A DNA stretch of 64,000 nucleotides, from NCBI RefSeq assembly GCF_007786475.1, contig NZ_VNJJ01000003.1, positions 101,957-165,956 on the forward strand, read 5' to 3'. Below are positions 17,758 through 26,512 of this stretch, one piece after another. The first letter of the stretch is position 1; each line of letters begins with the position of its first letter. Made by a program: the position numbers and the translations under genes. The DNA is from Cohnella terricola. Its GTDB lineage: Bacteria > Bacillota > Bacilli > Paenibacillales > Paenibacillaceae. Below the pieces are notes generated by a model. That model was not told where the DNA came from and made no database searches. It saw nothing but the letters and a program-made list of their open reading frames with translations.

Positions 17758-19173
17758 ATGAGCAAACAGCAAATCGGCGTGGTCGGCTTGGCCGTAATGG
17801 GCAAGAATCTCGCCTTGAATATCGAGAGCAAAGGATTCTCCGTCGCTCTGTTTAACCGTTCGTCGGAGAAAACGAAAGAGCTTCTGACAGAAGTACCTGG
17901 TAAAAACTTCGTCGGCACTTACAGCGTAGAGGAGTTCGTGCAAGCGTTGGAGACGCCGCGGAAAATCCTGATCATGGTCAAAGCCGGACAAGCGACGGAC
18001 GACACGATTAACCAGCTCGTGCCTTATCTGAGCAAAGGGGATATCCTGATCGACGGCGGCAACGCTTATTTCCCCGACACGCAAAGAAGGAACAAAGAGC
18101 TCGAAGCCCAAGGCTTCCGCTTCATCGGGGCGGGTGTTTCCGGCGGCGAGGAAGGCGCGCTGAACGGCCCGGCGATCATGCCGGGCGGGCAGAAGGATGC
18201 TTACGAGCTCGTGGAACCGATTTTGACCGCCATCTCGGCTAAGGTTAACGGCGATCCTTGCTCGACCTATATTGGAGCGGATGGCGCAGGTCACTACGTC
18301 AAGATGGTGCACAACGGCATCGAATACGGCGATATGCAGTTGATCGGCGAAGCGTATCACTTGCTGAAAGACGTGCTTGGCGTAAGCACGAACGAATTGC
18401 ACGAGATTTTCACCGAATGGAATAACGGCGAGCTCGACAGTTATTTGATCGAGATTACGGCGGATATTTTCTCGAAAACCGATCCGGAAACGGGCAAACC
18501 GATGGTTGACGTCATCCTGGATTCAGCAGGACAGAAAGGCACTGGCAAATGGACGAGCCAAAGCTCGCTCGACTTAGGCGTACCGCTGTCCATCATAACC
18601 GAATCCGTATTCGCCCGGTTCATCTCCGCGATGAAGCAGGAGCGCGTAACCGCCAGCAAGAAGCTGGACGGCCCGGCTACTTCCGCTTACGACGGAGATC
18701 GCAACGAATTCATCGAAGCGGTCCGCCAAGCATTGTACGCGAGCAAGATCGCTTCCTATGCGCAAGGTTTCGCGCAGATGAGAGCTGCTTCCGATGCGTA
18801 CGGATGGGATTTGAATTACGGCGGAATCGCGATGATCTTCCGCGGCGGCTGCATTATCCGCGCTCGGTTCCTGCAAAATATCAAGGACGCCTACGATCGC
18901 GATCCTGCGCTGCAAAACCTGCTTCTCGACGATTACTTCGGCAGCGTCGTGAAAAATTACCAAGCCGCTTGGAGAAAAGTCGTCGCGACTGCCGTTACCC
19001 GCGGCATTCCGGTTCCCGCGTTCGCGTCCGCGCTGGCGTATTACGACAGCTATCGCACGGAACGGCTTCCGGCCAATCTGCTGCAAGCCCAGCGGGATTA
19101 TTTCGGGGCGCATACGTTCGAGAGAGTCGATCGGGAAGGCAGCTTCCATTTCCAATGGATGGCGAACTCCTAA
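17758..19173 (+). CDS. gnd: 6-phosphogluconate dehydrogenase (decarboxylating)
   Basis: A 471-residue enzyme converting 6-phosphogluconate to ribulose 5-phosphate and CO2 with NADP. It has the Rossmann start [36 protein letters not shown] (about residues 127-145) and [15 protein letters not shown], holding the catalytic Lys and substrate-binding residues. The long helical C-terminal domain ends normally. It is the last gene of the zwf-tkt-tal-gnd operon, 39 bases after tal, with GGAGGGAGG upstream. With zwf it supplies NADPH and pentose phosphates. Confidence 0.95.
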   Translation: MSKQQIGVVGLAVMGKNLALNIESKGFSVALFNRSSEKTKELLTEVPGKNFVGTYSVEEFVQALETPRKILIMVKAGQATDDTINQLVPYLSKGDILIDGGNAYFPDTQRRNKELEAQGFRFIGAGVSGGEEGALNGPAIMPGGQKDAYELVEPILTAISAKVNGDPCSTYIGADGAGHYVKMVHNGIEYGDMQLIGEAYHLLKDVLGVSTNELHEIFTEWNNGELDSYLIEITADIFSKTDPETGKPMVDVILDSAGQKGTGKWTSQSSLDLGVPLSIITESVFARFISAMKQERVTASKKLDGPATSAYDGDRNEFIEAVRQALYASKIASYAQGFAQMRAASDAYGWDLNYGGIAMIFRGGCIIRARFLQNIKDAYDRDPALQNLLLDDYFGSVVKNYQAAWRKVVATAVTRGIPVPAFASALAYYDSYRTERLPANLLQAQRDYFGAHTFERVDREGSFHFQWMANS

Positions 19174-19255
19174 GACAAATTATTCTCAAATGACCGATTT
19201 TCAAAAAAAGATATTTACCTCGGAACGGTTATTTGATAATATAATCGCAATATGA

Positions 19256-19548
19256 AATGCGAAGAAGAGACGAGTAAATAAAAGAATTCTTTCGCAGAGA
19301 GCTCCGGTAGCTGTGAAGGAGCAAAGAATTCCTTATTGAAGAAAGACTCCGAGCAGCGCATCGGAACCTTCGAACGGAAGGGGATGGTGCGACAGGCGCT
19401 CCTGTTACAGAGCTAGAGTATAAGCATTGCGTATCGCAATGCCGTACTTGAAGAGGCCGCTATGGCGACATATCGGCGAATCTGGGGTGGTACCGCGAGC
19501 ATACAAATCTCGTCCCTAAGGCAATTGTCTTGGGGGTGGGATTTTTTT
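19256..19548 (+). promoter_or_regulatory. T-box leader upstream of asd
   Basis: The conserved T-box TGGTACCGCG is at 19488-19497, in the usual antiterminator context. Stem I closes ATGCG (19257-19261) with CGCAT (19357-19361 region) and holds an AGTA loop-E strand (19273-19276), a long inner stem (AAAGAATTC pairing) and a 3' GAA at 19338-19340. A terminator (about 19503-19548) ending in seven T residues follows. The specifier is not settled by eye: GAA (19341-19343) follows loop E directly, while AAA or GAC are reachable by small shifts. The T in TGGT calls for a tRNA with an A discriminator. A TATAAT at 19240-19245 may be the -10 box. Confidence 0.85.
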
Positions 19549-19652
19549 ATTGCGATGCGGGAATATCGGCGCCCGATCGCATACGGTACATGAGGGCCGG
19601 ACAATTCAGATGATGATAATGACATGACATAAAAGAAAGGGCTGGAATCAGG

Positions 19653-20738
19653 ATGACGGAAAAATTGAAAGTCGGTATTGTCGGAGGAACGGGCATGGTG
19701 GGCCAGCGATTCGTGCAACTGCTGGATCAGCATCCATGGTTTAAGGTGACGACGATCGCAGCCAGCGCGAGCTCGGCTGGCAAAACGTACGAGGAATCCG
19801 TACGCGGTAGATGGAAGCTTCCTGACTCGATTCCGGAAGACGTGAAAAACATCGTCGTGCTGGACGCTTCGAAGGTGGAAGAAGTCGCATCCCAAGTCGA
19901 TTTTATTTTCTGCGCGGTCGATATGAAGAAAAACGAGATTCAAGCGCTTGAAGAAGCTTACGCGAAGACGGGAACGCCCGTCGTCTCCAACAACTCGGCG
20001 CACCGTTGGACGCCGGACGTGCCGATGGTCGTTCCGGAGATCAACCCGGAACATCTTGAAGTGATCGCTGCACAGCGCAAGCGGCTCGGAACTTCGACCG
20101 GATTCATCGCGGTTAAGCCGAACTGTTCGATTCAAAGCTACGTGCCGATGCTTCACGCGCTGCAAGAATTCAAGCCGAAGACGGTCGTCGCTTCCACGTA
20201 CCAAGCGATCTCCGGCGCGGGCAAGAACTTCACGGATTGGCCGGAGATGCTCGATAACGTTATTCCGTACATCGGCGGCGAAGAAGAGAAGAGCGAGCAG
20301 GAACCTCTTCGCATCTGGGGCACCGTCGAAGGCGGAGAGATCGTCAAGGCCAGCGCTCCGCACATTACGACCCAGTGCATTCGCGTTCCGGTAACGGACG
20401 GCCACCTGGCGACCGTATTCGTCTCGTTCGAGAACAAACCATCGAAAGAGGATATTCTAAACCGCTGGGCGCAGTACAAAGGACGTCCGCAAGAGCTCGG
20501 ACTGCCAAGCGCGCCTAAGCAATTCATCACTTATTTCGAAGAAGAAAACCGTCCGCAAACGAATCTGGACCGTGACATCGAAGGCGGCATGGGCATCTCC
20601 GCGGGAAGATTGCGCGAGGATTCGCTTTACGATTACAAATTCGTGGGGCTGTCGCACAACACGTTGCGCGGAGCAGCCGGCGGTGCCGTGCTGATCGCGG
20701 AACTGCTGAAAGCGGAAGGTTATATTCAGGCGACATGA
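19653..20738 (+). CDS. asd: Aspartate-semialdehyde dehydrogenase (archaeal/fungal-type branch)
   Basis: A 361-residue NADP-dependent enzyme reducing aspartyl phosphate to aspartate semialdehyde, the branch point to lysine, threonine and methionine. It shows the Rossmann start VGIVGGTGMVGQRFVQLL, the catalytic cysteine segment VKPNCSIQSYVP (about residues 155-166) and the active-site His region near IRVPVTDGHLA. The sequence fits the class first described in archaea and fungi more than the common bacterial class of B. subtilis. It is controlled by the T-box leader just upstream and followed by a strong terminator, so it is monocistronic. Confidence 0.85.
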   Translation: MTEKLKVGIVGGTGMVGQRFVQLLDQHPWFKVTTIAASASSAGKTYEESVRGRWKLPDSIPEDVKNIVVLDASKVEEVASQVDFIFCAVDMKKNEIQALEEAYAKTGTPVVSNNSAHRWTPDVPMVVPEINPEHLEVIAAQRKRLGTSTGFIAVKPNCSIQSYVPMLHALQEFKPKTVVASTYQAISGAGKNFTDWPEMLDNVIPYIGGEEEKSEQEPLRIWGTVEGGEIVKASAPHITTQCIRVPVTDGHLATVFVSFENKPSKEDILNRWAQYKGRPQELGLPSAPKQFITYFEEENRPQTNLDRDIEGGMGISAGRLREDSLYDYKFVGLSHNTLRGAAGGAVLIAELLKAEGYIQAT

Positions 20739-20766
20739 CTTGAAAAGTGAACGGTAAGCAGACTGC

Positions 20767-20812
20767 AAAAAAACAAGATCCCCGGACCACTTTTCGGGGA
20801 TCTTGTTTTTTT
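20767..20812. terminator. Bidirectional intrinsic terminator
   Basis: CAAGATCCCCG (20774-20784) pairs with CGGGGATCTTG (20795-20805), flanked by runs of A and T. It serves asd and the convergent uppP. Confidence 0.9.
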
Positions 20813-20818
20813 GCTTTT

Positions 20819-21631
20819 TTATAAAAATATAAGCGTCAAAATGCCTGCGCCGAAACAATAGTAGGCGAAATATTTCAGATTACCTCTGGCCATAATGCCA
20901 ATGAACCATCTCATCGAGAAGTAAGTGACCACCAGCGTCGTCAGAAAGGCGATGACGTAGGGAATCGCCAGCTCCGCGCGGTTCGGATCGTGCGCGATGT
21001 CGGAAGCGCCGAGCACGAGGCCTCCGATGCTGATCGGAATGTAGAGCATGAACGAAAATTTCAGCGCCGTCTCCTGCTTCATGCCGACCGCGATCGAGGT
21101 AATGACGGTTGCTCCCGAACGGCTGATGCCCGGGATGAGCGCGACGGCCTGAGCCAGGCCGACCAGCAGCGCGTCCTTGAACTTCAAATCCCCGTCCTGC
21201 TTGCGTCCGCGAAGATTCCGAATGAGCCACAGCGCGCATCCCGTCAGCAGCAAGCCGACCGAGACGGTGTGCACCGACGAGAAAATCTCCTCGATCCGAT
21301 CCTTGAACAGTCCGGCGACGATAACGGCCGGAATCGTGCCGACGACGATGAACAGGCAGAACAGAAAGTCCGACCGGTACTCCGCCTTGCGGGTGAGCAG
21401 GAAGCGTACGAAGCCCGAGATCAGCTTACCGATCTCCTGCCTGAAAATGAAGCAGATGGCGATCAGGGAGGCCGTGTTCGTCAAAATCTCGAACGACAGA
21501 CCGTTCTGCTCCAGTCCAAGCAGTCTTTGTGCGATGATTAGGTGCCCGCTGGACGAAACCGGAATCGGCTCCGTAGCGCCTTGAACGACGCCTAGAAATA
21601 AGTACTTCAGCCATACGATGAATTGTTCCAT
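20819..21631 (-). CDS. uppP: Undecaprenyl-diphosphatase UppP (BacA)
   Basis: A 270-residue membrane enzyme that removes a phosphate from undecaprenyl pyrophosphate, regenerating the carrier for cell-wall synthesis. The two family signatures are present: QGATEPIPVSSSGHL at residues 18-32 and PGISRSGAT near 165-173, with about eight membrane segments. It is monocistronic on the minus strand and converges on asd. A phosphatase of the other fold able to do the same reaction is encoded at 1360-1944. Confidence 0.95.
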   Translation of the reverse strand: MEQFIVWLKYLFLGVVQGATEPIPVSSSGHLIIAQRLLGLEQNGLSFEILTNTASLIAICFIFRQEIGKLISGFVRFLLTRKAEYRSDFLFCLFIVVGTIPAVIVAGLFKDRIEEIFSSVHTVSVGLLLTGCALWLIRNLRGRKQDGDLKFKDALLVGLAQAVALIPGISRSGATVITSIAVGMKQETALKFSFMLYIPISIGGLVLGASDIAHDPNRAELAIPYVIAFLTTLVVTYFSMRWFIGIMARGNLKYFAYYCFGAGILTLIFL

Positions 21632-21775
21632 TTTGTCCGAGGGTTCCCTCCATTTCTATTTTACCTGAACATCGTACATCAGTTTGTCCCGCGTTGACAA
21701 CAGGACTTCGGACGGGTTGACTATTGAACCATTTCCGTAAAGCTCTTGCGACGCTCGTCCGAGGTATATTAATCA

Positions 21776-21821
21776 CATAAAAGAAGGCATGCAACCGCGG
21801 ATTGATCGCGCGGAGCTTGCC
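21776..21821 (-). terminator. Intrinsic terminator of the ger operon
   Basis: On the minus strand, a stem between 21809-21821 and 21786-21799 (CGCGG/CCGCG core with outer GGCA/TGCC and small bulges) is followed by TTCTTTTAT. It lies 16 bases past the stop of the gerC gene. Confidence 0.6.
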
Positions 21822-21837
21822 TATTATGAAAGGCGGA

Positions 21838-22995
21838 TCAAGTATCATATTTGCCTTTTTCCGTGCCGGCGTGAATGATCTTGAGATGAAAGTCGATCCC
21901 GTCGAGCGCATCCGGCGATCGTATCTGCTCTTCGCTCCATTGCTTCGACTTCCATAACCGATAGTGATCGCGATACAAGTAATGTTCCAGATTGAGAATA
22001 TCCGTCTGATAGGTGCGTCCCGTCTCGGCCAACTGCCTGATCTCCCGTTCGATCGCTTTTTCCGTTGCGTCAGTTAATTCATGTGCATTCCGAAATCCGG
22101 AAACCGACCAGTTCGTAACATATCCTTTTAACTTTAATCCAAGATGGAATCGCGGAAGACTTCCTCCCTGGATCATCCTGAATTTCACCTTCGGATACTC
22201 GATAACGACTTGCGTCGTCGGCTTCTCTTTGTTGGGAACGGGTATGGCTGCGCGAACCGTCTTCGGCCTCACCCAACGCAGTCCGGCCAATTCGGCTATG
22301 GGAATATAGCTCTTAAACTTATCGTTCTTCAAAAAAACCGCGCCTTCAATTTCAAGTTTCGGCGCCGGTTTGTTATTGATCGACCAAGGTTTGGGGTTCA
22401 GCGCAAGCGACGGGACGCAGACTGTAAATCCGGGCTCGTAAATCCGGCTCATCAATCGATGAAGTTTGAGGGGTTCGACTAAAGAAGTTTGCGAGTAATT
22501 CCCTAACGGCGCCTGCAGAATCGTGCTCATCGTGGATTGATCATAGAATCCTTTGGCGGATAAGATATTTTTCACTGAACTTCTCGTCGTATACACCCAG
22601 GGCGTAAAACGAAATTCGTAGTATCTGCTGATGCTGTCGTATATGCTTTCAATCCCTCGCTTAATCGCTTCCTGGCTGATTACGATCGCGGTGACATGCC
22701 CCCAGAATATTTCTTCTTGCGCGGTTTGATAAATTTCAAAGAACGATTCCTCGAACGAGTTTCCCGTTCCTTCGCCGATCCACACTTTCGCGAGTTCCTT
22801 TTTCCCGTCGGTCGTTTTCGCTACGGAGGGAAGGTTAATGAATTGGACGTAGCCGTGGTATTGACCGTTGATGTAGTCCACGCCGATCGCGGTGGCATAA
22901 TTCATTTTTTCGATATTTTTGATATCGGTCGTGCAGCCCGTTACCACGATCGTGAACAAAACGAACAACGCAACCCAACGTATCATGTTTATCAC
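21838..22995 (-). CDS. Ger(x)C-family spore germination lipoprotein
   Basis: A 385-residue lipoprotein component of a GerA-type germinant receptor, anchored on the outer face of the spore inner membrane. A lipobox (VTGC, Cys about residue 20) ends a short signal peptide, followed by the family N-terminal pattern NYATAIGVDYINGQYHGYVQ. The C-terminal region (FHLGLKLKGYVTNW onward) fits GerAC domain 3. The gene abuts the upstream GerA-type gene with no spacer and is the last of three. Length is typical. Confidence 0.9.
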   Translation of the reverse strand: MINMIRWVALFVLFTIVVTGCTTDIKNIEKMNYATAIGVDYINGQYHGYVQFINLPSVAKTTDGKKELAKVWIGEGTGNSFEESFFEIYQTAQEEIFWGHVTAIVISQEAIKRGIESIYDSISRYYEFRFTPWVYTTRSSVKNILSAKGFYDQSTMSTILQAPLGNYSQTSLVEPLKLHRLMSRIYEPGFTVCVPSLALNPKPWSINNKPAPKLEIEGAVFLKNDKFKSYIPIAELAGLRWVRPKTVRAAIPVPNKEKPTTQVVIEYPKVKFRMIQGGSLPRFHLGLKLKGYVTNWSVSGFRNAHELTDATEKAIEREIRQLAETGRTYQTDILNLEHYLYRDHYRLWKSKQWSEEQIRSPDALDGIDFHLKIIHAGTEKGKYDT

Positions 22996-24465
22996 CTACC
23001 GCTTGTTGACCATTCGAGACGACTTTCTTTTTCTGTGAAAAGGATTCATAGCGAGCGCAGACAACCATTCCTTAAACTTTAGGGAAACGATCGGATCTAA
23101 ATACGCCATTCCGAAAGACTCGAGGCGGCATAAATACACGAGAATCGCCAATAACGCCAAGATGAATCCGTATATCCCCAAACAAGCGGAAGCCAGCATG
23201 ATAAATAACCTAAGCAAACTCACTGAGCCGGACAGGGATTGGTTGACCAGCGTGAAGGAAGCGACTGCGGAGATCGCAATGATGACGAGCAGCGTCGGCG
23301 ATGCCAGACCGGCACGGATCAACGCGTCGCCGATGATGATTCCCCCAACGATTCCGATCGTCTGTCCGACTGCTTTGGGAAGCCGGATTCCGGCCTCGCG
23401 GAGCAGCTCGAACAGGAATAACATTAACAGAGATTCCAGAATCGTAGGCAACGGAACGCCTTCGCGGGAAATGATTACCGTCGCGAGAAGATTAAAGGGG
23501 ATTTCGTCCAAATTCACGGTTGCGATAGACATCCAAAACCCGGGGAGCAAAATACTGAGCGCCAGACCCAGGATGCGAAGCGCTCTTTGGAAGATCACAT
23601 AATAATACGGAAAGTGAGAGTCTTCAGGCGTCTTGATCAGTTCCGTAAAGTTGGCCGGACCGATCAGCGCCATCGGGGAACCGTCGACGAATATTGCGAA
23701 CCTTCCGCGCAGCAAAATCTCGACGATAAAATCCGGACGGCCGATGTAATCGATAATGGGAAACACGGACAACGTTCTATCGGACAGCCATTGCTCCAAC
23801 TGACCGCTGCTCACGACGCATTCCGTCTTCATCGTGCTTAACCGTTCTCGCACTTGCGCCAGCATATCCGGATTCGCTTTATGACTAAGATAGGCAAGAA
23901 CAACTCTGGTTTGGCTTAAACTGCCGACGACGTACTTCTCCGAATGAAGCAATCCCGTTGGCAATCTTTTGCGGATCAGGGAGAGATTCGTGTACACGTT
24001 TTCCGTAAAAGCGTCTTTAGGTCCTTTAATGGAGATCTCCGTATTGGATTCTTCTACCGATCGCTCAGGCACATCGGAAATCTGCACGACCCAGAAATCG
24101 CTCGACCCGAACCGGTACAAAATCAAGCTGCCTCCGAACACTTCCGAAATCAATTCCGCGGTCGTGCTTTTCGAAGAGTATAAAGGGAGCTTCTCCGAAT
24201 ATTCCGAAGCGATGTCCGGATGATTTGCAATTGCCGTCATGTAATGGCATATCGAGGCGAAATAGGTGTTTAATTGCATTCTGTCGACCATGCCTTCGCA
24301 GTAAAAAGCGACCAATTTGTCCGCCAGCTCCGTTTGTTGAATGGAGGGGAACACGATATCCGCATAGACGGACATCGTCTTTCTGAGAAGTTCTTCATTC
24401 CAGCGTCCGCGGCTTAATTGATCGTCAAGCTCCGCGAACAACGACGCCTCTGCCGATGCGTTCAT
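22996..24465 (-). CDS. GerA-family spore germination protein (A subunit)
   Basis: A 489-residue A subunit of a germinant receptor. A soluble N-terminal half carries the diagnostic TEISIKGPKDAFTEN and TNLSLIRKRL patterns (about residues 150-180), followed by GRFAIFVDGSP; the C-terminal half has about five membrane segments including ISREGVPLPTILESLLM. It overlaps the upstream B subunit gene by 4 bases (ATGA) and abuts the C subunit gene. Expression in the forespore is expected from family knowledge; no convincing sigma-G promoter was found. Confidence 0.92.
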   Translation of the reverse strand: MNASAEASLFAELDDQLSRGRWNEELLRKTMSVYADIVFPSIQQTELADKLVAFYCEGMVDRMQLNTYFASICHYMTAIANHPDIASEYSEKLPLYSSKSTTAELISEVFGGSLILYRFGSSDFWVVQISDVPERSVEESNTEISIKGPKDAFTENVYTNLSLIRKRLPTGLLHSEKYVVGSLSQTRVVLAYLSHKANPDMLAQVRERLSTMKTECVVSSGQLEQWLSDRTLSVFPIIDYIGRPDFIVEILLRGRFAIFVDGSPMALIGPANFTELIKTPEDSHFPYYYVIFQRALRILGLALSILLPGFWMSIATVNLDEIPFNLLATVIISREGVPLPTILESLLMLFLFELLREAGIRLPKAVGQTIGIVGGIIIGDALIRAGLASPTLLVIIAISAVASFTLVNQSLSGSVSLLRLFIMLASACLGIYGFILALLAILVYLCRLESFGMAYLDPIVSLKFKEWLSALAMNPFHRKRKSSRMVNKR

Positions 24466-25553
24466 GAAGTTTCTCCTTTCTTGCTGCCCGGCAAATAAGT
24501 CAACGGGAACAGAATGGCGATTGCGGCCAATCCGAAAATAAACGAGCTCACGTAAAAGTGGTCATGAATGACGGTCTGCATCCATAGATCGCTGACATGA
24601 AGTAGCGAAGGCAATGCCATAAGCGCTGCGCCTCCGATCATAGCGGCTTGGCGCCTACGGGGATTATGCATCCCGATAAGTTCCGACAATAGATAGATCA
24701 GGAGAGCCGTCCTTGCGATACTTCCGGCCATCATCTGAAAAACCGCAAGAAAATCGACATGTGAAATATATTCTCCAACCGTAACCAATCTCCATTGCTC
24801 GAAAGCGGGAAATCTCAACGTGCCGGCAATGTTCGGACCGAAAGCCGATAGCGAACCTAGGGTAGGACCGAGAATCAAGCCGAACAACAACGTCAACAAG
24901 ATCACGATCGTTCCGTAATTCAGAGGTTTCTTGAGCTTGTGCTGAAGGACGACCAGCATCAGCATTTCAATACTGCCCCCGAACACGATCATCCCGCCGC
25001 GAATATCGGAAGCGATTCCTTCGGAGAAGAAAGGTTTGATCAGGCTGTAATCCTTGCTGTCCAGAGTCGACAGAGATACGAAATAACCAAAAAGCCAGAC
25101 GATAGGCAATAAGATGATCGAGAAATAGACAATTGTCTTTAATCCGTTGCGGGCGGCGAAATAAGAAACAATGACATCACTAAGAACGACCGCGACATTC
25201 GGGGTTTTCGGCAAAAAATAAATTTCCGTGTTCATGCACGTGTCGTATACGATGAGCATGCCGAGCACGAGAAAATATAACGATAAGCACCAGCATACGG
25301 TCAATCTTCCGAATTTGCCGATGCGCGACTCCAGCCATACGTCGAACGGCGAATCCCGCATCGATTTTAAGATGAAATATAAAATAGCGGTCCAGGCGAC
25401 CAAGAACGGATAGGCCAGCAGGATGCTGAACCATGCGTCTCTTCCCGCGTCCTTGAGCAGATGGGGAATAATGAACACATGGTTCGATATGCCAAGAGTC
25501 AACAGCAACAAGAACACCAGTTGCAGCCTGGAGAAGCGCGTGTCCACTTTCAT
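24462..25553 (-). CDS. GerB-family germination permease (B subunit)
   Basis: A 363-residue membrane protein with ten predicted segments, of the endospore germination permease family related to APC amino-acid transporters; it is the subunit thought to bind the germinant. It begins with soluble VDTRFSRLQL, then LLLLTLGISNHVFI. The gene is first in the operon, so the order is B-A-C and not the A-B-C of gerA in B. subtilis. GGGAGG precedes the ATG. The germinant cannot be predicted. Confidence 0.9.
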   Translation of the reverse strand: MKVDTRFSRLQLVFLLLLTLGISNHVFIIPHLLKDAGRDAWFSILLAYPFLVAWTAILYFILKSMRDSPFDVWLESRIGKFGRLTVCWCLSLYFLVLGMLIVYDTCMNTEIYFLPKTPNVAVVLSDVIVSYFAARNGLKTIVYFSIILLPIVWLFGYFVSLSTLDSKDYSLIKPFFSEGIASDIRGGMIVFGGSIEMLMLVVLQHKLKKPLNYGTIVILLTLLFGLILGPTLGSLSAFGPNIAGTLRFPAFEQWRLVTVGEYISHVDFLAVFQMMAGSIARTALLIYLLSELIGMHNPRRRQAAMIGGAALMALPSLLHVSDLWMQTVIHDHFYVSSFIFGLAAIAILFPLTYLPGSKKGETS

Positions 25554-25635
25554 TCCTCCCGATCAAGGAAATGCAGGTCTGGTGAGTTATTGTTACCATG
25601 TAATTGGTAATTATTCCTTGGAGCGGCGAGAAGGG

Positions 25636-26480
25636 CTAGCTCAACGTTCTGCGGACGGCAGCTTCGATCCAGCGCCAGGGCAGCAGCTTCCATGCCCCAA
25701 TCAACAAGCGCGTGCCCCGACCGACCGGATATCGCAGCCGCCTGGAGCGTCTCTGCTCGGCAAGCCGGACGACAAGATCGGCGACTTCTTGCGGGTCCGG
25801 TGACGATTCCGCCGTTTTCCTGGAATAATGGAGCAACTTGGACAAATGAGCTCGTACGGGGAGTTAGGCTTCGTATGCATACTCGCGAAGCCCTTGCTCC
25901 AGATCGACGTTCGGTAAGCGCCCGGCTCTACCAGGCAAACCCGGATGCCCAGCGGCGACACTTCGTGGCGCAGGCTTTCGCAGAAACCCTCGATCGCAAA
26001 CTTGGAGGCGGCGTACGCGCCATACCCGGGAAAACCGATTCTACCGCTGACGCTGCCGATCTGAATGACGGCGCCTTCTCCTTGTTTGCGCATTTGTGGA
26101 AGGACGGCACGCGTCATGGCGACGACACCAATGAAATTGGTCTCCATCTGCGCTCGCCAAGCTTCCATAGGTACTTCTTCCACGCATCCTCCTACAGCGA
26201 AGCCGGCATTGTTCACGAGCACGTCGATACGGCCATATCGCTCCAAGTTCCATATCACGGCTTCCTCGATTGAGGCAGTATCCGTAACATCTAGTTTGAT
26301 AACGACGATTCTGTCGCGAACGCCCAATCACTCGGCTTCCTGAAGGAGAGAAGATTGCCTATCCAGATCTCGCATGGTGGCGACGACGCGATAACCTTGG
26401 CGCGCCAGAGAGACCGAGATCAACAGGCCGAAGCCGCTGGAAGCCCCTGTCACTAGCGCGATTTTTTCATTTCCATTCAT
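25636..26480 (-). pseudogene. Short-chain dehydrogenase/reductase, inactivated by a nonsense codon and a frameshift
   Basis: Read from ATG 26480 (GAGGAGG upstream) the frame gives a classical SDR start with TGASSGFG, then hits an in-frame TGA at 26328-26330 where homologues would have a sense codon such as CGA. The same frame continues with LDVTD, NNAGF, the YAASK catalytic pair (Tyr-xxx-Lys) and LVEPGAYRT. Near 25845 the reading passes to another frame that supplies a normal C-terminus ending at 25636. Two independent lesions make it a pseudogene. It lies 32 bases after the acyltransferase gene, at the end of the 26.5-33.1 kb operon. Confidence 0.85.
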
Positions 26481-26512
26481 CCGAGTTCCTCCTCTTCATC
26501 TATCGTCGAATG

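Noticed and set aside
17044..18402. Minus-strand open frame of 452 codons opposite tal and gnd
   Set aside because: Shadow of two well-identified enzymes; odd composition, no motif.
19413..20405. Minus-strand open frame of 330 codons opposite the T-box and asd
   Set aside because: Antisense shadow; covers the T-box leader and has no domain.
25554..25635. Sigma-G promoter before the ger operon
   Set aside because: A CATGGTA -10-like element is present on the minus strand, but no GHATR -35 at 17-18 bases.
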